64,000 nt of DNA from Arthrobacter_D sp015752045 (lineage in GTDB: Bacteria > Actinomycetota > Actinomycetes > Actinomycetales > Micrococcaceae). A program made the translations under genes and the position numbers. Shown one piece after another: positions 25,722 through 34,458 of this stretch (position 1 is its first letter; every line of letters starts with the position of its first letter). Below the pieces are notes generated by a model. It searched no databases and had not been told where the DNA came from. It saw only the letters and a program-made list of their open reading frames with translations. The DNA lies in assembly GCF_015752045.1 (NCBI RefSeq), contig NZ_JADOUS010000001.1, positions 248,001-312,000 on the forward strand, in the 5' to 3' direction.

Positions 25722-26618
25722 CTATCTGGCGAGGGCGTGAGCGGTCAGCTTGCGCATCCCGCCCCACATGCGGCGTCGCGCCACCTGAGGCAGAAGGGTC
25801 AGTGCGTGGAGCCGGGACGACGCGTGCCGGCTCGCAGCCGTCGCTGCCCGCTCCCATCCGAGCTTCCGGAAATCCTTCACGCACTCGTCGAAGAAGGCGC
25901 GTTCCTCGGCGAACCGGCGGCCGTCGAGCGCCCGCACCGAGGAATCGGATTCGCGATGGCGCCTGTAGAGGAAGCAGGTCTCCGCCAGGACGAGCATCTT
26001 CCCGCCCGACATGATGATGTCGGTCGCCAGAGCGAGGTCCTGCACGACGTCGTACTGTTCCCGGAAGCTGTGGCGCTTGATGGCTTCGGACCGCCAGGCG
26101 AGGGACGGGAAGTACAGCCAGTCCCCCGTGAGGAGGCTCGCGGCGAGCGGCTCGCCCTTCACGACCGCACTCGCACTCTCTCCCACGAGCCGACGGCGCA
26201 GGTAGCTCTTGACCCGATCACCCACCGGCTCGTAGACGGTGCCGTTCTCGTCGATGACGTCCACGCCGGGCTGGATGATGTCCACGGACTGCCCCGAGAA
26301 GCCTTCGTGCACCACGGAGAGGTAGTTCGGGAGCATCAGGTCGTCGGCACCCATGATGACGACGTAGTCGTGCTCGATGAGGGACAGGCACTTCCGGTAG
26401 TTCGCGTTCGCGCCGAGGTTGACCTCGTTCCTGAAGTACCGGACGCGATCGTCCGATCCAGTCAGCTCGTCGAAGTAGGCGGGCAGCGAATCGTCCGGGT
26501 ACCCGTCGTCGACGATGGTCAGCACGAAGTCACGGTATTCCTGATCGAGGACGGACTGTACGGCCGCCTTCATCATCGCTACATCCCCGTAATAGGGGAA
26601 CATCACGTCAATAGTCAT
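25722..26618 (-). CDS. Glycosyltransferase family 2
   Basis: GT-A fold transferase, 298 residues. MTIDVMFPYYGD starts the nucleotide-sugar binding strand; TIVDDGYPD and VVIMGADDLMLPNY are the two acidic metal/UDP-binding stretches. There is no transmembrane helix, so it is cytoplasmic or peripheral. The ATG overlaps the DUF2304 gene stop. It likely adds a sugar to the lipid-linked chain handled by the flippase downstream; donor and linkage are unknown. Confidence 0.85.
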   Translation of the reverse strand: MTIDVMFPYYGDVAMMKAAVQSVLDQEYRDFVLTIVDDGYPDDSLPAYFDELTGSDDRVRYFRNEVNLGANANYRKCLSLIEHDYVVIMGADDLMLPNYLSVVHEGFSGQSVDIIQPGVDVIDENGTVYEPVGDRVKSYLRRRLVGESASAVVKGEPLAASLLTGDWLYFPSLAWRSEAIKRHSFREQYDVVQDLALATDIIMSGGKMLVLAETCFLYRRHRESDSSVRALDGRRFAEERAFFDECVKDFRKLGWERAATAASRHASSRLHALTLLPQVARRRMWGGMRKLTAHALAR

Positions 26619-27025
26619 TGGTCTTTCCTCTGTTGGTCAAAGTTCATCGGGTTGTCGGTCCGGTCGCGAGGGACATTGGTGGCATTCGAGCCGCTCAACC
26701 GCTCCACCGCCGAACGGAGGATCGAGACTTCTTCTGCGAGGATCCGGGTCTCGTCCTCGAGGATCGTCAGCTCGCGGGATACGTGCAGGGAGACTCCCAG
26801 GAGGAGGAGGATGGCCAGTGCGAAGAGCAGGTTGGCCGGGACGATCACTCCGACCGCGTCTGCCGCGAATTCCAACATGCTGGGGAAGAGCGCCAGGACG
26901 ATCGACAGGCTGCCGATGACCAGCCACAGGATCGCATACTTCTCGCGCAGTTTCCCGTTCCGCAGCATCACGAGGACGGCCACGACGATGAGGATGGAGG
27001 AGAACAGTGAAAGTGCCACGCTCAT
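26615..27025 (-). CDS. DUF2304 family membrane protein
   Basis: 136 residues with three hydrophobic helices (about 3-20, 30-50, 62-80), the motif REKYAILWLVIGS that marks DUF2304, then an amphipathic coiled-coil-like segment and a charged tail. DUF2304 genes usually sit next to a dolichyl-phosphate-mannose-synthase-like GT2, as here. A membrane adaptor for that transferase is plausible but unproven. 4-base overlaps on both sides. Confidence 0.8.
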   Translation of the reverse strand: MSVALSLFSSILIVVAVLVMLRNGKLREKYAILWLVIGSLSIVLALFPSMLEFAADAVGVIVPANLLFALAILLLLGVSLHVSRELTILEDETRILAEEVSILRSAVERLSGSNATNVPRDRTDNPMNFDQQRKDQ

Positions 27026-27795
27026 GCTGGTACGGGTCCTTCTCCTGCTATGTCCCCGGTCGAGGGAGCCTGGTAATCACGCGGAGTCCTTCTCCGGGCG
27101 AGGGCGAAGCACAGGACCAGCCCGGACCGCGCGAGGTAGATCGCGGCTTTCCACGGGCTCTGGCTCGGGGTGCCGGCCTGACGCGGCCTCATCTCCACGG
27201 GCACCTGGGTCACCGTACAGCCCGACTTGAGCGCGACGACGAGCGAATCGACCGTGTCACCGAGGTACTCCGCCGGGAAATGATCGATGTACTGGTGCAG
27301 TCCGCGCTGGTTGACGGCCCTGAACCCGGAGGTGACGTCGGTCAGCCTGGTCCCCGCCACACGCGAGATGACCATGGCGAGAAGGGACATCGCCCAGCGG
27401 CGCGGTCCTTTCGCCTGGTAGTCCCCCTTGCCGGCGAACCTCGCTCCGATGGAGATGTCGGCCGTGTCCAGTCCCCTCACGACCTTCGCGATCTCCTCGG
27501 GCATGTGCTGACCGTCCGAGTCGACCTGGATCACGCCCGAGTAACCGTTGCGGAGTGCGTACTTGAAGCCGGTGCGCATCGCACCGCCGACTCCGAGGTT
27601 GAACGGGAGCCTCAGTACGACGGCGCCGGCCTCCGCCGCGATCCTCGCCGTGTCGTCCCGTGATCCGTCGTCGACCACGAGGATGTCCATTCCGGGTTCG
27701 ACTCGTCTGATGTCCCTGATGGTGTCGCCGATCGCCTCTGCTTCATTCCAGGCAGGCATGACGATCAGGATGCCGGAAGGCGGTCTGTTACCCAT
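27022..27795 (-). CDS. Polyprenyl-phosphate sugar transferase-like GT2 (DPM1 family)
   Basis: GT2 of the dolichol-phosphate mannosyltransferase type, expected to charge polyprenyl phosphate with a hexose. Motifs: VMPAWNEAEAI, ILVVDDGSRDDT, LPFNLGVGGAMRTGF, IQVDSDGQHMPEEI and the DVTSGFRAVNQ loop. No C-terminal membrane domain; the DUF2304 partner may supply it. ATG 27795 is chosen because the -10 element TATGAT ends 8 bases upstream and there is no Shine-Dalgarno, pointing to a leaderless mRNA. An in-frame TTG at 27804 would lie inside that -10. First gene of the flippase operon. Confidence 0.85.
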   Translation of the reverse strand: MGNRPPSGILIVMPAWNEAEAIGDTIRDIRRVEPGMDILVVDDGSRDDTARIAAEAGAVVLRLPFNLGVGGAMRTGFKYALRNGYSGVIQVDSDGQHMPEEIAKVVRGLDTADISIGARFAGKGDYQAKGPRRWAMSLLAMVISRVAGTRLTDVTSGFRAVNQRGLHQYIDHFPAEYLGDTVDSLVVALKSGCTVTQVPVEMRPRQAGTPSQSPWKAAIYLARSGLVLCFALARRRTPRDYQAPSTGDIAGEGPVPA

Positions 27796-27803
27796 GATGT
27801 GCA

Positions 27804-27809
27804 ATCATA
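27804..27809 (-). promoter_or_regulatory. Extended -10 promoter (TGC-TATGAT) of the GT2-flippase operon
   Basis: On the minus strand TGCTATGAT is an extended -10 box. Transcription would begin about 1-2 bases before the ATG at 27795, giving a leaderless message. No matching -35 is visible, which extended -10 promoters do not need. Confidence 0.5.
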
Positions 27810-27992
27810 GCAATAGGCGTCGCGACCCCGGTGCTAAGCCCGTGGGAGCCGCGAATCATGGTCTGGTGCGCCTCGAGCAGGCCACCGGATTCCCCGGCTC
27901 GGGAGGGCCACGGAGGGTAACGATCTTCTCGTAGGGCTACCGCTGTGTCCTCCGAACGCGGCCCTCAGAACCACGACGAGGAGAATGACCAT

Positions 27993-30074
27993 ATGAGCTG
28001 GTGGGCCACTGCCCCTGCCTTCGCGAGCACGGTGCTCGTATTCTTCGGGCCGGGACTTCTCGTCCTCGCGGCAGCCGGCGTCAGGGGGCTCAGCCTCGCC
28101 GCCCTGTCGGCCCCGATCTCGATGTCGATCGGCTCGTGCCTTGCAGTGGTGCTGCCCTTCATCGGCGTGCCGTACAACCCGGTGTCCTATCTGGGCTTCT
28201 CGGTGTGCCTCGCCGCAGTGGTCCTGCTCGCGCGCCGGCTGCTCCTCACGAAGGGTTCCGCGGGCCTCGCATCGATCCGCCGTCACGGTGACCTGGAACT
28301 CGTGGACAATCGGCCGATGGTGCGTGACGGACTCCCTACCTGGATCACGAGGATGCTGGTGCCGGTAGCCATCGCGTTCCCGGCGCTGATCATCGGAGGC
28401 CGGTACATCGCGGCGTTCGGAGCCCCGGACAACTTCTCGCAGACGTTCGACAATGTGTACCACCTGAATGCGATCAAGCACATCGCGGAGACCCAGAACG
28501 GTTCGTCGCTGAGCCTCGGGAACCTGACCGAGGCCTCCCAGGCCTTCTATCCCGCCGCCATGCACGATCTCATGGCCCTCGTGGTCATGATGACCGGCAC
28601 CTCCGTGCCTGTCGCCGTCAACGTCGGCACGATCATCCTCGGGGCCCTGGTGTGGCCCCTGTCCTGCGTGTTCCTGATCAGCCGCGTCATCGGATACCGC
28701 CCCATCCCCCTGCTCGCTGCCGGCGTCCTGTGCGCGGGCATGAGCGGCTTCCCCTACATGATGGTCGCGTTCGGGGTCCTCTATCCGAACCACGCGGCGA
28801 TCGCCCTCCTGCCGGCTGCCCTGGGGCTGGTCGTCGAAGCCCTCGGTATGACGCCCGGGCGTCGTCGCTCACTCTCCATCTCGGCCGTGCTGCTCGCGGC
28901 CGCGGTCGTTCCGGGCCTCGCTCTCGCCCACCCCAGTACGCTCCTCGCCCTCATGGCGTTCGCCGGACCGGTTGTCGCGGGGAGGGCGGTGAGGGAGTTC
29001 CAGGGACGCCGGGACGGGACGGGCGTGCCGTCGCGCCCCGCGCTGTGGGCCATCCTCTTCGTCGTGTATTCGGGCGTCACGCTCGTCGCGTGGTTGAAGG
29101 TCCGACCATCACTGGCCTTCGCCCCGTGGACACCCTTCCAGACCAATGCCCGTGCGATCGGTGAAGTACTCGGAAGTGCGCCGATGGGTGCGACCACCGC
29201 GTGGGTACTCCTGATCCTGACCGTCGCCGGGATCTACGTCGCGGCCCGGCAGTTCCGGGACATGTGGTGGATCCTCATGATGTTCGTCATCGGCGGAGTG
29301 CTGTACATGGTCGTGTCAAGTTGGAGCCTGGGATGGTTCCGCACCTTCCTGACCGGTGTCTGGTACAACGACAGTTTCCGCCTCGCGGCGCTGCTTCCCG
29401 TCGTCACCCTTCCCCTGAGCGTCCTCGGGGCCGAATGGCTGACGGGTCTCCTAAGGCGGACCGGGACGAAGCGGATCGCGGACGGCGAGGGCATCGACAG
29501 CAGCACGGGCCCCTCGCCCGTGGGGCGGGCGCGACGCGCGGTCCCCATGGTCCTGAGCAGTCCGGTCACCGCCGTGGCGGCCGTCCTCGTCCTCGGGCTG
29601 GGGACCCAGGGCGGAACCCTCGCCGGCGTCCAGACCCGCATGGAGGAGGTCTTCGCCCTCGAGGAGGAATCTCCCCTCCTGACCACCGATGAGCTCGCTC
29701 TCCTGCAGCGTGTCCCCGATCTCGTCCCGGCCGGAGACGTGATCGTGGGCAACCCCCGGACCGGCGCGTCCCTCGTCTATGCCCTCGCGGATCGGCGCAC
29801 CATCGCCCCCCATATCTTCGGTGACCGTACGGACGCCGAGCAGACCCTCCTCGATCACTGGGACGAGGCCGGTTACAGCGTATCGGTCTGTGATGCCATC
29901 ACGAGCGAAGGCGCCGTCTGGGCTCTTGACTTCGGCGATCAGGAGATCGTGCCGGGCGACGAACCGTACATCGGCCTCCGGGCCCTGGAGGACGGGAGTG
30001 CCCCCGGCATCTCCCTCGTCGCGGAAGAAGGCGACGCCCGCCTCTACCGTGTCGATGCCTGCACGGAGTCGTGA
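27993..30074 (+). CDS. Large polytopic membrane protein (DUF6541-like), glycan-related
   Basis: 693 residues with at least twelve transmembrane helices and a C-terminal extracytoplasmic region (about 570-693). The start SWWATAPAFASTVLVFFGPGLLVLAAAG and NFSQTFDNVYHLNAIKHI recall the actinobacterial DUF6541 family and, loosely, GT-C transferases with an acidic residue in the first large loop. ATG 27993 has GAGGAG 9 bases upstream, unlike the upstream in-frame alternative. It is divergent from the GT2-flippase operon. It may modify or polymerise surface glycan; no catalytic motif can be assigned. Confidence 0.7.
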   Translation: MSWWATAPAFASTVLVFFGPGLLVLAAAGVRGLSLAALSAPISMSIGSCLAVVLPFIGVPYNPVSYLGFSVCLAAVVLLARRLLLTKGSAGLASIRRHGDLELVDNRPMVRDGLPTWITRMLVPVAIAFPALIIGGRYIAAFGAPDNFSQTFDNVYHLNAIKHIAETQNGSSLSLGNLTEASQAFYPAAMHDLMALVVMMTGTSVPVAVNVGTIILGALVWPLSCVFLISRVIGYRPIPLLAAGVLCAGMSGFPYMMVAFGVLYPNHAAIALLPAALGLVVEALGMTPGRRRSLSISAVLLAAAVVPGLALAHPSTLLALMAFAGPVVAGRAVREFQGRRDGTGVPSRPALWAILFVVYSGVTLVAWLKVRPSLAFAPWTPFQTNARAIGEVLGSAPMGATTAWVLLILTVAGIYVAARQFRDMWWILMMFVIGGVLYMVVSSWSLGWFRTFLTGVWYNDSFRLAALLPVVTLPLSVLGAEWLTGLLRRTGTKRIADGEGIDSSTGPSPVGRARRAVPMVLSSPVTAVAAVLVLGLGTQGGTLAGVQTRMEEVFALEEESPLLTTDELALLQRVPDLVPAGDVIVGNPRTGASLVYALADRRTIAPHIFGDRTDAEQTLLDHWDEAGYSVSVCDAITSEGAVWALDFGDQEIVPGDEPYIGLRALEDGSAPGISLVAEEGDARLYRVDACTES

Positions 30075-30113
30075 CGCGAAGCCCTGGCGCCCTCGTCGGG
30101 GATGCCCTTCGGG

Positions 30114-31637
30114 TCACGACGTCGGTGAAGACTGCACATCCTCGCGGATGAACCTGACCACCGTATTGCCTGTCCCGTCGAAGCGCTCATCCTCGCGATA
30201 GCCGAATGACTCGAGCGTCCGCTCCGAGGCGACGTCACCCCTCGCGTGCACGACCCAGACGACATCGTGCGGAAGGACCTCGTCCTTCACGGCATCGAGG
30301 TCGAACCTCTGATCGTAGATCCTGCCCCAGTCATCTGCGCTCGTCCCGACCGTGACATCGACCAGGCCGGCGAACGAATCCCGGTACGCGATTCGACCGA
30401 GGCCGGCGTCCACTGTCAGGACCACCGCTTCCCCGGCTTCGGCCTCATCCCTGAGGGTGTCCGCCACGAACCGGAAGTCGTCCCCCGGGCTCCTGCCGTA
30501 CTCCGTCCGCTGGCCCAGGTAGGACGGGAGGGCCAGGACCGCGACGGCAGCCAGCACGCCCACCGCGGCCCGATGATCCCGGCTCGACGGCGTTGCCCGC
30601 CGTTCACCACGGGTGGCGGACCCATCCACGGTGAGCACCGCCGCTGCTGCCAGGAGCGGAACGGACGGGAGGACGAAGGAGAGGTAGCGCGGAAGATAGT
30701 ACGGGGAACCGAGCATCAGGGACCCGCCGATGACGCAGAGCAACGGGACGACGAGCAGAGGCAACGCCAACCTCGCGGCGAAGTGTTTCCGGAGTCGCAC
30801 CGCTCCCGCGATCGCCATGCCCCACAGGAGCACAGCGAGCCCGACCATGGTGATGTTCTCGCCCGGGGTCGGCACAGGGGCGATACCGCCGTCGAGCATG
30901 AGGTAGGCGTCACTGAAGAATTGGAGCAGGACGACCTCGGAGATGACGCCGCTGTCGATCGGGCGTATCCAGGCGATCTGGAACTGCTGGCTCGTGCCGA
31001 TCGCGGCAAGGAGGGCCGTGGGGATCAGCCACGCCGGGCTGGTTGCCAGGAAGGGGCGCCAGTTCTCCCGCAATCTCCGGTCGAGGCAGACGGTCACGGC
31101 ATGGGCCACGAAGACGAGCACGGTGTAGAAGGAGAGCAGGGTCGCCAGCAGGCCCGCCGCAGCGTAGCCGACCCAGAACCGCCGCTCCGGCACCTCGCGG
31201 GCCCGGACGAGGAAGTATGTCGCAGCAACGCCGGCGGCAAGCGCCAGGGCGTAGGAGCGGGCGTCAGTGGCGACGTACTGGGTCCTCGGCAGCAACACCA
31301 TCAGTGCGGCCGCCGTCAGTCCGTACTTGAGGCTTCCGATCCGCCGTCCGATGGCGACCACCAGCCCCGCGGACACACCGACGGCCAGCAGGCTCGGTAG
31401 GCGCAGGGCGAACTCGGACAGGCCGAAGAGTGTGGCCCACCCGCGCATGAGGAGGTAGTAGAAGCCATGGACGGCATCGATGTTGCCCAGCATCCGGAAC
31501 AGGTCAGGGAGGCTGCGATCGATGGCGCTGATCGTCGCCGCTTCGTCAACCCAGAAGCTAGGGGTGCGCATCCCGACCCCGGAGTAGACGGTGGCCAGGA
31601 CCGCGACAAGGACAGCAGGTCGTGTTGTCCTTTGCAC
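30114..31637 (-). CDS. GT-C type membrane glycosyltransferase (GT39/ArnT-like)
   Basis: 507 residues, about eleven helices. SFWVDEAATISAI in the first extracytoplasmic loop is the GT-C D/E motif that uses polyprenyl-phosphate sugars; HGFYYLLMRGW and LPRTQYVATDARSYAL also fit the family. The C-terminal ~130 residues are soluble. GTG 31637 is the start. The sugar donor could come from the DPM1-like GT2 4 kb away (inference). Convergent with the preceding DUF6541-like gene. Confidence 0.8.
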   Translation of the reverse strand: MQRTTRPAVLVAVLATVYSGVGMRTPSFWVDEAATISAIDRSLPDLFRMLGNIDAVHGFYYLLMRGWATLFGLSEFALRLPSLLAVGVSAGLVVAIGRRIGSLKYGLTAAALMVLLPRTQYVATDARSYALALAAGVAATYFLVRAREVPERRFWVGYAAAGLLATLLSFYTVLVFVAHAVTVCLDRRLRENWRPFLATSPAWLIPTALLAAIGTSQQFQIAWIRPIDSGVISEVVLLQFFSDAYLMLDGGIAPVPTPGENITMVGLAVLLWGMAIAGAVRLRKHFAARLALPLLVVPLLCVIGGSLMLGSPYYLPRYLSFVLPSVPLLAAAAVLTVDGSATRGERRATPSSRDHRAAVGVLAAVAVLALPSYLGQRTEYGRSPGDDFRFVADTLRDEAEAGEAVVLTVDAGLGRIAYRDSFAGLVDVTVGTSADDWGRIYDQRFDLDAVKDEVLPHDVVWVVHARGDVASERTLESFGYREDERFDGTGNTVVRFIREDVQSSPTS

Positions 31638-31677
31638 GTGTCAAGTAAACCATGCACCGCTGATCCACCGGCGACCA

Positions 31678-31706
31678 GGGTGTGTCCGACGGTGTCGGAC
31701 ACACCC
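31678..31706 (-). terminator. Intrinsic terminator after the FecB-like gene
   Basis: Perfect 13-bp inverted repeat (GGGTGTGTCCGAC / GTCGGACACACCC) with a GGT loop, 10 bases downstream of the minus-strand FecB-like gene stop and just upstream of the GT-C gene start. No U-tract. Confidence 0.7.
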
Positions 31707-31716
31707 CGGAACCGGG

Positions 31717-32748
31717 CTACTGGCGCACGTCGAACGCGGCCTCTGCGAGGATGGGGACGAAGTTCCGCGCCAGCCATTCGATACTGAGCGGTGACACCAT
31801 GATCATCGCGGCGCCCATCTCGTCCTTCGGGGCGAGGACGGTCTGTTGGGTGGGATCGAGATCTCCCGCGAGGTCGTCCGCCAGCCCCTGGGCCCGCCGT
31901 CGTTCCGCGACGAGGACGAGGACCTGGGCGCGCAGTTCCTCCGCCCGGTCGCGGGGCCATCGGACCTGTCCGACCCGGCCGAAGACATCGTCCACCAGCT
32001 CGTCGGCCTCCTCGATGCCGGCCGGCAGCTGCGCGAGGCTCATCCCGAACTCCTCGAGGATGCTCACAGGTCCGGACGTGGCACCGTAGACCCCGAGGTC
32101 CGCCCCGGCCGCGGGGAAGGCCTCGACGACCAGGAAGGTCGTCCCGGGCAGATCCGGATAGTCGGAGACCGACGCGGTGATGCGCTGCTCCGTCTCGCGG
32201 ATGAGCTCCGCACCCTGGTCGGACCGACCGAGCGCCAGTGCGACCTGCTCGACCGTCTCGCGCCAGGAGGGCTTCCCTTCGGTCATCCCGTGGACGACCG
32301 GAGCGATGCCGGACAGCCGGCTGTACTGGTCGGGCGTGAGGTCGGCACCGAGGGTGAAGATCAGGTCCGGTTCGAGGTCCTCGATCGCGGAGAGGGCCAG
32401 GTCCACCTCGTCGGGGTAGAGGACCGGCATCATGGCCTCCTCGGCGACGCGCTGCAGGTTGTACCAGGGCGTCGCGTTCGATCCCGGCATGCCGAGGGGC
32501 GCGATTCCGAGCGCGAGGCAGACATCCGCGGCCGCGAACCCGAAGGTCGCGATGCGCACCGGCCGTTCATCGACCGTGGTCACCCCGAACTGGTGCGTGA
32601 CATCCACCGGGAACATATTCTTCCCGGCTCCCTGGCTCTCGTCCCCGCCGGTGCACGCGGTGGCGATGAACGGCAGTCCGAGCATCCCCAGGACGACGGC
32701 CCGTCGGCTCACCACCGGACGGATCCCGCCGGCGCTCTCATGTCTCAA
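31717..32748 (-). CDS. FecB/FepB-like periplasmic binding lipoprotein, orphan
   Basis: Class III solute-binding fold, as in iron-siderophore carriers. The N-terminus has a twin-arginine pattern SRRAVVLGMLG followed by LPFIATAC, an atypical lipobox, so a Tat-exported lipoprotein is likely. Core motifs RPVRIATFGFAAADVCLALG and DLALSAIEDLEPDLIFTLG match the family. The annotated start is TTG 32748 with GGGAAG upstream; in-frame GTG codons just before the SRR motif are alternatives. No permease or ATPase for iron is near; it sits in a polysaccharide-export operon. Its ligand may be iron or something in the envelope; undecided. Confidence 0.8.
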   Translation of the reverse strand: MRHESAGGIRPVVSRRAVVLGMLGLPFIATACTGGDESQGAGKNMFPVDVTHQFGVTTVDERPVRIATFGFAAADVCLALGIAPLGMPGSNATPWYNLQRVAEEAMMPVLYPDEVDLALSAIEDLEPDLIFTLGADLTPDQYSRLSGIAPVVHGMTEGKPSWRETVEQVALALGRSDQGAELIRETEQRITASVSDYPDLPGTTFLVVEAFPAAGADLGVYGATSGPVSILEEFGMSLAQLPAGIEEADELVDDVFGRVGQVRWPRDRAEELRAQVLVLVAERRRAQGLADDLAGDLDPTQQTVLAPKDEMGAAMIMVSPLSIEWLARNFVPILAEAAFDVRQ

Positions 32749-32825
32749 AATTCTTCCCTCTCGTGAAATCCTGGCATTCCGGCCCCTCCTCGTCCCCGGC
32801 GACGACCGACGGACGATGGCGCTCC

Positions 32826-33569
32826 CTAATGATCGCTTGCGCGCTGTCTCAGTTCCGAGACGACGGATGCCACGTCGCCGTCCTTCACGAGCCGTCCGTT
32901 CTCGAGGAGGATCCCGCGTTCACACACACTCGACACCAGGTCGAGGTCGTGGCTCACGACGATCAGGGTCTTCCCCGCCGCGGCGAGCTCCCTGATCTTC
33001 GCCAGGCACTTCCGCTGGAACGGCTCGTCCCCGACCGCGAGGATCTCATCGACCAGGAAGATGTCCGGATCGGTGTGGACCGCTATCGAGAACGCGAGCC
33101 GAAGGTACATGCCGGACGAATAGAACTTCACCTCGGTATCGATGAACTCGCCGATCTCGGCGAACTCGATGATGGAGTCGAACCGCTCCTCGATGTCCTG
33201 TTGGGACATGCCCAGGATGGCGCCGTTGAGGTACACGTTCTCCCGCCCGCTGAGGTCGTGGTGGAAACCGGCGCCGACCTCGATGAGCCCGGCGAGGTGT
33301 CCTCGCGTGCGGATGACTCCCGCATCCGGTTGGAGCACCCCGGAGATCAGTTTCAGGAGGGTCGACTTGCCCGACCCGTTGAGTCCGAGCAGGGCGACCG
33401 TCTCCCCCGTCCGGATCGTGAATCCGACGTCGTCGAGCGCGTTGAACTTCTGGACGAGTTCGCCCCTCCGCCCGCGGACGAACCAGACGAAGGCCTCTTT
33501 CAACGAGCGGGTATGACGCAGGACGAAGCGTTTCCGCAGGCCGGTGGCGACGATCGCGTCGGTGGGCAT
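32826..33569 (-). CDS. Polysaccharide ABC exporter ATP-binding protein (Wzt/TagH type)
   Basis: 247-residue ATPase for glycan export. Walker A LGLNGSGKST at 61-70, the family-typical signature YSSGMYLRLAFS in place of LSGGQ, Walker B DIFLVDEIL and the switch VVSHD. RSLKEAFVWFVRGRRGE before Walker A is the gate helix region of Wzt proteins. It lacks the C-terminal carbohydrate-binding domain of long Wzt proteins, so export should not depend on a chain cap recognised by this subunit. ATG 33569 lies 2 bases after the permease stop. Confidence 0.92.
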   Translation of the reverse strand: MPTDAIVATGLRKRFVLRHTRSLKEAFVWFVRGRRGELVQKFNALDDVGFTIRTGETVALLGLNGSGKSTLLKLISGVLQPDAGVIRTRGHLAGLIEVGAGFHHDLSGRENVYLNGAILGMSQQDIEERFDSIIEFAEIGEFIDTEVKFYSSGMYLRLAFSIAVHTDPDIFLVDEILAVGDEPFQRKCLAKIRELAAAGKTLIVVSHDLDLVSSVCERGILLENGRLVKDGDVASVVSELRQRASDH

Positions 33570-33571
33570 GC

Positions 33572-34450
33572 TCAGAGCTCCTGGGCGAAGTTGGCCGACA
33601 GGCGTCGGAAGACGAACTGCCCGAGGACGAGGGTCAGCAGTGAGACGACCACGGCTACGGGCACCCACAGACCGAGGAGGTCGGGCATCAGCGCGGGACC
33701 CGCCGTCGGGTCCTCGAGGGTGGGGACCCAGAAGCCGAGATGGAACAGTTCGACCGCGACGGTCATGGGATTCATCTGGTACAGGAAGAACCACCGGCCC
33801 AGGGCGTCGCTGACGAGGACCCAGCTGTACAGGACCGGTGACGCCCAGGTGACCACCATGAGGATCATGTCGACGAGGTTCTCCGCGTCCCGGAAGTACA
33901 CATTGACCGCCCCGAACAGCAATCCGAGTCCGCTGGCGAGACAGGCGACGATCAGGAAGCCGACGATCACCAGGAGCAGCTGCAGGAGATCCGGACGCCA
34001 GCCGACGATGAGGCAGGCGCCCGCGAGGACGAGTGCCTGCGGGACGAAGTGCACGGCCGAGACCCAGACCGCGGAGATGGGGAACAGCTCGCGAGGGAGA
34101 TAGATCTTCTTGATGAGATCGCGGTTCTCCACGATCGATCGCGTGGCGTTGCCGAAGGCCTCGGTGAAGAAGTTGATGAGCACGATCCCCGAGAACAGGT
34201 AGATCGCGTAGTTCTCCGTCGTCCCCTGCAGGTCGAGGAAGATCCCCAGTGCGACGTAGTAGACGGAGAACTGCAGGAGCGGCTTCAGGTACGACCACAG
34301 GAGACCGAGGACGGATCCGCGGTAGCGGACGTGGATCTCCTTCCGGACGAGCAGACGCAGGAGGAACCGATTCTTCAGGACTGCCGCGAGCCCGCCACCA
34401 GCACCGGGTGTCTGCATGGCACTCGGCAGATCCGCTGCGGATCCTCGCAT
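33572..34450 (-). CDS. Polysaccharide ABC exporter permease (Wzm/TagG type)
   Basis: ABC-2 permease, about 292 residues, six helices. VRKEIHVRYRGSVLGLLWSYLKPL is the conserved amphipathic N-terminal stretch of Wzm/TagG/RfbA exporters; NRDLIKKIYLPRELFPIS and YFRDAENLVDMILM also fit. ATG 34450 is 8 bases after the GlfT2-like gene stop. It pairs with the downstream ATPase. Confidence 0.9.
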   Translation of the reverse strand: MRGSAADLPSAMQTPGAGGGLAAVLKNRFLLRLLVRKEIHVRYRGSVLGLLWSYLKPLLQFSVYYVALGIFLDLQGTTENYAIYLFSGIVLINFFTEAFGNATRSIVENRDLIKKIYLPRELFPISAVWVSAVHFVPQALVLAGACLIVGWRPDLLQLLLVIVGFLIVACLASGLGLLFGAVNVYFRDAENLVDMILMVVTWASPVLYSWVLVSDALGRWFFLYQMNPMTVAVELFHLGFWVPTLEDPTAGPALMPDLLGLWVPVAVVVSLLTLVLGQFVFRRLSANFAQEL

Positions 34451-34458
34451 GCCGTTGC

